Origin: Kwoniella bestiolae CBS 10118
Taxonomy: Eukaryota > Basidiomycota > Tremellomycetes > Tremellales > Cryptococcaceae
Length of the DNA stretch: 64,000 nt
Assembly: GCF_000512585.2 (NCBI RefSeq)
Contig: NC_089241.1
Span: 4,668,001-4,732,000 of the forward strand
Direction: 5' to 3'
The position numbers were made by a program, and so were the translations under genes. Shown in pieces: positions 59,718 through 64,000 of this stretch (position 1 is its first letter; every line of letters begins with the position of its first letter). Under the pieces are notes generated by a model that did no database searches, had not been told where the DNA came from, and worked only from the letters and a program-made list of their open reading frames with translations.

Positions 59718-61278
59718 CTTGACGAATATCCCAGGGCGCAGTAGTAATTTGGTGGTCGATAAGCTTGCCTAGCTGGGAGAACGTGTCACGTAAGATTTGG
59801 GTGTTTGGAGGTACCGCTTTATATGCCTGCGGACTCGGCACATCCCACAATAGTTGCGCTTCTTGGGAGTGGAAAAAACCAAAATTTCATTCATGATTTG
59901 CAAAATATTGCTTGTTTCCCCTATCAGTCGGATGCCCAATAAGCAGTCCTCTCCTTTCCTCACCTCAGGCTTCGCAGAGGGAATCTGCATGTAGTTACCG
60001 ACATATGTCGTGCTTCGCATGGACCTTGGCAGGTGTCATAAGTCTTACACTACTGAAACGCTCATTTTTATCAGTTGGTGTAGAGGACTATGTCGCGGAT
60101 ATCACCGAATATGATCACGCAAGATGACGACGAACATTTGGGACCTCAAGGATCGGTAACCTACTCATGTTTTCCTGCATGTGGTGGTAGGAATTCGCAT
60201 CTTGTGTGGGTTTGAGAGAGTTTCAATTGTCACATTTGGCATAGGAAGTGGTGCTCGGATGGAACCTGAGAATGGATAGGCGACGGTAATGTTAGTTATG
60301 TAGGTAAGGAAGAAGCTTCGACAGTGACTTGGTATTTTTGTTAACCGAATTTCTTCCTTCGCGAGTATGACTTGCAACCCATGAATTTTTATGACCATAT
60401 TGGAGGAACGAACGAGACCACAGCATTGTTTCCATCGAGCGATATCATAAGGAAGTAACGATGTGAGGAAGAAGACGTGTGCAGATGTCGTGCCAGCTGT
60501 GGGCGTGTGATGACCTGCTCTGATCCACATCTGGTAGCCTCTGCGTGACAGTATATTCATGCGAAGAGAGGTCGCTAGTGGGAGGTACGGAGCGACGAAG
60601 AGATGGGGTGGGAGCAGAAAGGGAGAGACAGGGGACAAGAAGGGGGAAGGAGGGGAAGAGAGGTGGGGGGAAAGGGGAGGGGTCCAAGGCGAAAGAGGGG
60701 AGAGAAATGGCGGAAGAGGGGAGACACGTGGAAAAGACAGTCTCCGGTGACTGTGATATTCTCAGGTCATGACAGACGGCGGATTTATGTGCGCGCGACA
60801 GAGCTAAGACTAAGGCATCTATGTCTTTGAGCTATCAACAAAGAACGCAGTAATTCATGTCAATTAAAGACCGTATATATTGAGATAGCTGTGAAGCAAG
60901 GTTTCCTGATCCCAACTGGTCTGCTGGATAGATCTGGGGACGGAGCCTACTCACATCATCATGGATCAAGGTCAAAATCAACCTCTATCTATGCCTTGAG
61001 TAACGAGCTTCGCGTATGGTTCCAGTAGAGCAATGTTCCCATGCGTTGTTGTGTTCTTGGACCCTGAATCATCTCTTCGGCCGCCGAGAAATATCTCGCT
61101 CACCGAAAAAACACTTCCCACCCAAAACAACAACAATAAATGATCCATCGCCATGTATGTATATACTGTGCATGGATTGTATGTATACTCATCTCTCTGC
61201 TCTATCAGAGCACATATACCAAAGACTAGACAGGATACCGACGAGGTCAAGACGTGACACATAGGACAAAGACGCACG
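59718..61278. other. Intergenic region with polypurine tract
   Basis: About 1.56 kb between two divergent membrane-protein genes. Short frames here are chance overlaps of a strongly purine-biased stretch (about 60595-60735) and its complement. That stretch includes several runs of four to six G. No gene was recognised. Confidence 0.45.
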
Positions 61279-62463
61279 ATGTCTCTGGCCGATCTCGATG
61301 TACCGCATCGTCTGGCCGAAAGGGCCAAAAACCACTTATCGACCTTCTCACCATATGGATACGTTCCCGAGAAATCAGCTGGTATAGCTTATATAGTGGT
61401 ATTCGCCGTGCTGGGGTTGATACATATCGGGTTGGGTATAAGGTATAAATATTGGTTGGTGTTTGTGACGTTGGTACCGGGGACCTTCTGTGAGCGATTT
61501 ACACATCACCTTCCTGGCTATATTCGTACTGTACTGACTCTGATTCTGCACGTTCATAGTGGAAGTCATCGGCTGGGCAGGTAGATTATGGTCAGCATAC
61601 GCCGTATTACGGGTGACTCCCTTCTTGATGCAGATTGCTTCGTGAGTGTTCTCACTTGGTATATTGCTCTCTCGCCTTCAATGCTAATACCATCACCTAG
61701 CCTGATCATCGGACCCGCTTTCTACTCCGCCTGGGCCTACACGATCCTAGGATACTGTATCACCCAACTAGGCCATGCATACTCGCTTCTCAGACCTAGG
61801 ATGTACCTGGCCGTATTCGTCACTGCCGATGTGATCTCGTTGGTGATCCAAGCTATAGGCGGTGGGAAAGCTGCTGTGGCCGCTCAGGAGGGGACAGATA
61901 CCCATGCAGCTACCAAGATCAGTGAGTCTACCTCTGCCTCTAGCATATCCCATCTCCATGCCTGCACAAATCAAGTTTATGATCTTGCGCTCATTTGACT
62001 CTGCTCAATAATAGTGCTCGCTGGTATCCTGTTCCAACTAGGCACAATGGCAATCTTCGTAGCCCTCGCAAGCGACTTTATCGTTCGTGTCATCCTCCGA
62101 AAACCATATTCCCACCTGAAAAAGAAATATCACAATTCCTCACCTAACGGAGAAACCGAAACCAAATCCGCAGCTGGACCACCCCAGGGACTCGAGCAGC
62201 AGGATGGTAGGGTGGTGAGAACAGACGAGATCAAGAGAGGGGAGATCCTCCTGACTGGCGTGGCGTTCGCGTCAGCTATGATCTTCGTGAGGGGGATCTA
62301 CAGGTCTATAGAGTTGGCTCAGGGGTGGTCAGGGTACCTCATCACGCACGAGGTGTACTTCATCTATCTGGATGGATTACCCATGGTATTATGTCTGGCG
62401 GCGTTTGCGGTGGCGCATCCTGGGTGGTTGTTACCTAGACGGAAGGGGTGGTTGAGGGCGTAG
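61279..62463 (+). CDS. RTA1-family membrane protein (Rsb1/Rtm1-like)
   Basis: Seven-helix fungal RTA1-domain protein; relatives include Rsb1 (sphingoid long-chain base release) and Rta1/Rtm1 (resistance to toxic molasses or azole-type stress). Exons 61279-61489, 61560-61641, 61701-61921 and 62015-62463 join in phase to about 320 residues. Family motifs: LEVIGWAGRLWSAYAV, LIIGPAFYSAWAYTILGYCI, FVTADVISLVIQAIGGGKAA, VLAGILFQLGTMAIFVALA and FVRGIYRSIELAQGWSGYLI then TH-E-VYFIYLDGLPMVL. The C-terminus AHPGWLLPRRKGW matches the neighbour's HPGYLLPRKKTW. Substrate is inferred from family only. Confidence 0.92.
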
Positions 62464-62788
62464 ACCTGGTGGTATGGTAAGGTTGAGCTATAGATGAGGT
62501 ATTGATATTGGACTTGCAATGAATCTTGTATCACTCGTATTGTTTCAGCATGATACATTGTCATCATAGCAATACATAAGCAGTAATCATGAATACGGTC
62601 TATATGTTGAGTTATCAGGTCCACGGGTCTGAAATGTAATCTATAAGGTCAAAAGGAAAATACAGAAATTCTATGAATCGTATGGCTATGGATGCTAAGA
62701 GAAGAGGAAAAGGTCATGGCTATTTTCATCTACACTGTGATTATTGAATTGTCCCTTGATGTCTTGGTATAAGTATTCGGTAGACTAT

Positions 62789-64000
62789 CTAGTGATACCC
62801 CTTCCAAGTCTTCTTTCGGGGTAACAAGTACCCTGGGTGGATAAAGTTGTATATCCCCACAGCGATGAGCATCATCAAGGCGTCGAGGATGTTCTGATAC
62901 ATCTCCGTGGTCATCAGGTGGCCTGTCCATCCCTGGGTCAATTCGATGGATCGGTAGATACCTATTGACGGTCCGATAAAGGAATGGTCAGCGACGTTTA
63001 ATACGATAGGTGGGGACACAAGCATATATGGGAAATCAGTGGACTCACCCCGAATGAGAATCATTAAACTACTAATGCCCACACCGATCAACAAGATCCA
63101 CCAAGCCCTGATATGCTGATGTTCGTACTCCTCTGATACATGTCCCTTCTGAGCTTCCAAATCGCCCTCTGTCTTCTCCTGCGTACTGTTCATTCCGGTG
63201 ACTCTGGTATCATCCGAAGAGGTAGGTACTAAAGTACCATTACTATCCTTTCGTTCTCCTGTAGCCATAGCCTTCTGAGCTTTCTTGGCGTTGTTCCTCT
63301 CGATCTGCCTCACTCTGAAGGCATAGGGTTTCTCGGCGGTAGCTCGAAGTAGGAAATCGATCCCCAGGCCGATGAATACTCCCATAGAGACGAGTTGGAA
63401 GATTATACCTGCTACCATGATGTTGGTAGCTGATTGGGTTGGCGCACCCTCGGCTGCAGAAGACGAGGCCTTTCCTCCACCGATGGCTTGGAGGACTAGG
63501 GAGATGATATCGGCGGTTATGAATGTTGCGAAGTACTATCGAAAGGCCACGAGGTCAGGTTGATTCATTGTCGTTCTGGAGGTGCGGATGGATCGAAGAT
63601 GACAGGGTGGGGAGGGTACAGATGACGAGAGGGGAGAAGAAGCAAAACTCACATATTTAGGTTGTAGGAGAGAGTATTGGGGTCCTAGTCTGTTGATAGC
63701 CATGCCGAGGACGACGTAGTCGTATGCGGAGAAGAAGACAGGAGCCATGATGAGGCTAAGTAATCACGAACAAGTCAGTTTGGAATGATGACAAGTCACA
63801 TATACGTCGGATCACTATTGGAAGTTTCAAGTATTGGTAAATGACAATCCAACTTACGTAGAAATCTGCATCAAGAATGGAGTCAAGAGGGTGACATTCT
63901 GAGAAGACCAATATCGTCCCGACCAACCTAATACCTCGACGAGCGCACCGAGGACCAAAGTGGGGTAGATGATCCAGTATTTATATCGGAATGCTTGGAT
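62789..64000 (-). CDS. RTA1-family membrane protein, partial at right edge
   Basis: Convergent paralog of the 61279-62463 gene. Visible exons are 62789-62961, 63049-63535, 63653-63755 and 63858 to beyond the window, so the N-terminus (roughly the first 40 residues) is missing. Motifs in order: YWIIYPTLVLGALVEVLGWS, LIMAPVFFSAYDYVVLGMAI, FATFITADIISLVLQAIGGG, IMVAGIIFQLVSMGVFIGLG and IYRSIELTQGWTGHL. A long charged loop (about 75 residues, rich in Glu/Lys/Thr) lies before the sixth helix and is much larger than in the neighbour. The intron present in the neighbour before LEVIGW is absent here. Start lies off-window. Confidence 0.9.

Noticed and set aside
60545..60830. Overlapping Arg/Gly/Lys-rich frames as coding genes
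   Set aside because: They are by-products of the polypurine tract; all three plus-strand frames and the complement are open.

Overview
This is nuclear DNA of a basidiomycete yeast, most probably a tremellomycete close to Cryptococcus or Kwoniella. Genes are tightly packed on both strands and cut by many introns of roughly 50-100 nt. Donors are mostly GTGAGT or GTAAGT, branch sites are CTNAC/CTGAC-like and acceptors are CAG or TAG. Gene content is fungal throughout: cytochrome-linked D- and L-lactate dehydrogenases, RPL15, RPL12, TBP, many MFS transporters and RTA1 proteins. I saw no transposon, tRNA, rRNA or CRISPR array. Exon limits were read by eye from splice signals and protein continuity and should be good to about one or two bases, except where an entry says otherwise.

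Layout. 0-20 kb: DLD1 (partial, minus), RPL15, RPL12, TBP and a SpoIIM-like membrane protein (plus), an MFS phosphate/organophosphate transporter (plus), ketopantoate reductase (minus), CYB2 (plus). 20-32 kb: a DUF676 lipase-like esterase (minus), three BTB-like paralogs (two plus, one minus), a 3-hydroxyisobutyrate-dehydrogenase-like enzyme (minus), a small ankyrin protein (plus), an F-box-like/low-complexity protein (plus). 32-35 kb: two tandem small secreted cysteine-rich proteins (minus). 35.8-40.2 kb: a PAPS transporter read into a sulfotransferase (plus), facing a GT49 glycosyltransferase (minus). 42.5-55 kb: POT peptide transporter, FAH-fold hydrolase, TauD-type dioxygenase, MFS drug/amino-acid exporter, ChaC gamma-glutamylcyclotransferase, Dal5-family permease. 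55.7-64 kb: GH105 hydrolase, UNC93-like protein, and two RTA1 proteins facing each other (the second cut by the right edge).

The most interesting locus is 35.8-40.2 kb. The sulfotransferase reading frame has no ATG of its own near its N-terminus. It joins the PAPS-transporter frame in phase through a short intron that holds the transporter stop codon. The predicted product is one protein with the PAPS transporter, an extra membrane segment and a lumenal sulfotransferase. A glycosyltransferase of the LARGE/B4GAT1 family lies about 80 bp away. I infer a Golgi glycan-sulfation module. The genes that follow (TauD-like dioxygenase, ChaC, peptide importer, Dal5-like permease) could plausibly supply sulfur, but that link is only inferred from proximity.
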